A stretch of DNA of 5,693 nucleotides from Desulfobacteraceae bacterium (lineage in GTDB: Bacteria; Desulfobacterota; DSM-4660; Desulfatiglandales; B25-G16), in the NCBI GenBank assembly GCA_028572035.1, contig JAPVWE010000094.1:1-5693 (forward strand). The letters are read 5' to 3'. Positions 5,593-5,693 of this stretch are shown one piece after another. Below the pieces are notes generated by a model. That model was not told the DNA's origin. It worked only from the letters and a program-made list of their open reading frames with translations, and did not search any database. Each line of letters starts with the position of its first letter. The first letter of the stretch is position 1. Both the position numbers and the translations under genes were made by a program.

Positions 5593-5693
5593 ATCAGCAG
5601 AAAACCTGAGGTACGGGTTAACGAGCGAATCAGGGCCAGGACAGTCAGATTAATCTCAGCAGATGGAGGGCAGATTGGGATTGTCTCCATTGA
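5593..5693 (+). CDS. infC: translation initiation factor IF-3, 5' fragment with ATC start
   Basis: Thirty-three complete codons are present before the window ends. After the start residue they read SRKPEVRVNERIRARTVRL and continue to GGQIGIVSI. This is the start of the IF-3 N-terminal domain, whose hallmark is (V/I)NE-x-IRA-x-x-VRL followed by a glutamine/glycine LGI-like strand. It lines up position by position with the Geobacillus IF-3 N-terminus (SKDFIINEQIRAREVRLID). IF-3 binds the 30S subunit and checks the start codon and initiator tRNA. The predicted start is ATC, in keeping with the AUU/AUC/AUA starts that let IF-3 repress its own translation in other bacteria. The usual upstream neighbour thrS is absent; sdhB lies there instead. 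The rest of the gene is outside the window. Confidence 0.85.
   Translation, partial: MSRKPEVRVNERIRARTVRLISADGGQIGIVSI

Overview
The window is about 5.7 kb of moderately AT-rich bacterial chromosome. It carries one complete energy-metabolism operon, one divergently oriented membrane/zinc-ribbon gene, the first codons of infC, and three repeat-rich intergenic stretches. The cytochrome b - flavoprotein - iron-sulphur gene order, the MJ0042-type zinc ribbon joined to a DUF3426-like domain, and the repeat-laden spacers suggest a Desulfobacterota-like (former deltaproteobacterial) Gram-negative anaerobe. That placement is inference from gene style, not from a marker gene.

Layout. Bases 1-301 contain no gene that can be identified. 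They hold an unassignable open stretch at the left edge and a cluster of hairpins built on a TCT(A/G)ACAGG motif. A minus-strand gene (302-1372) encodes a zinc-ribbon protein with a long acidic linker, one membrane helix and a DUF3426-like C-terminal domain. The divergent spacer (1373-1993) is AT-rich with small palindromes. It also contains a 217-bp MITE-like element (1724-1940) with 26-bp terminal inverted repeats and a GC-rich internal hairpin. A good sigma70-type promoter starts five bases after the element's right end and points into the operon.

The operon, sdhC-sdhA-sdhB (1994-5367), encodes a succinate:quinone oxidoreductase or fumarate reductase (complex II). SdhA holds the covalent FAD and dicarboxylate site. 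SdhB carries electrons through [2Fe-2S], [4Fe-4S] and [3Fe-4S] clusters. The 275-residue membrane subunit is effectively a fused SdhC+SdhD, with quinone-site residues from both halves and a histidine pattern compatible with two haems. The three genes are tightly packed (gaps of 11 and 21 bases), each with a Shine-Dalgarno sequence. The direction of catalysis in vivo cannot be read from the sequence.

The spacer after sdhB (5368-5592) is almost filled by a second inverted-repeat element. Its roughly 35-bp arms are runs of TAAAGTG-like units, and its left end overlaps the sdhB stop codon. Next comes a strong Shine-Dalgarno and the 5' end of infC (translation initiation factor IF-3). No ATG, GTG or TTG is available in frame, so infC very probably starts at ATC, in line with the rare start codons typical of this self-regulated gene.

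No wholly new system is evident. The points most worth a second look are the fused, internally duplicated cytochrome b, the infC start, and the two repeat elements that bracket the operon.
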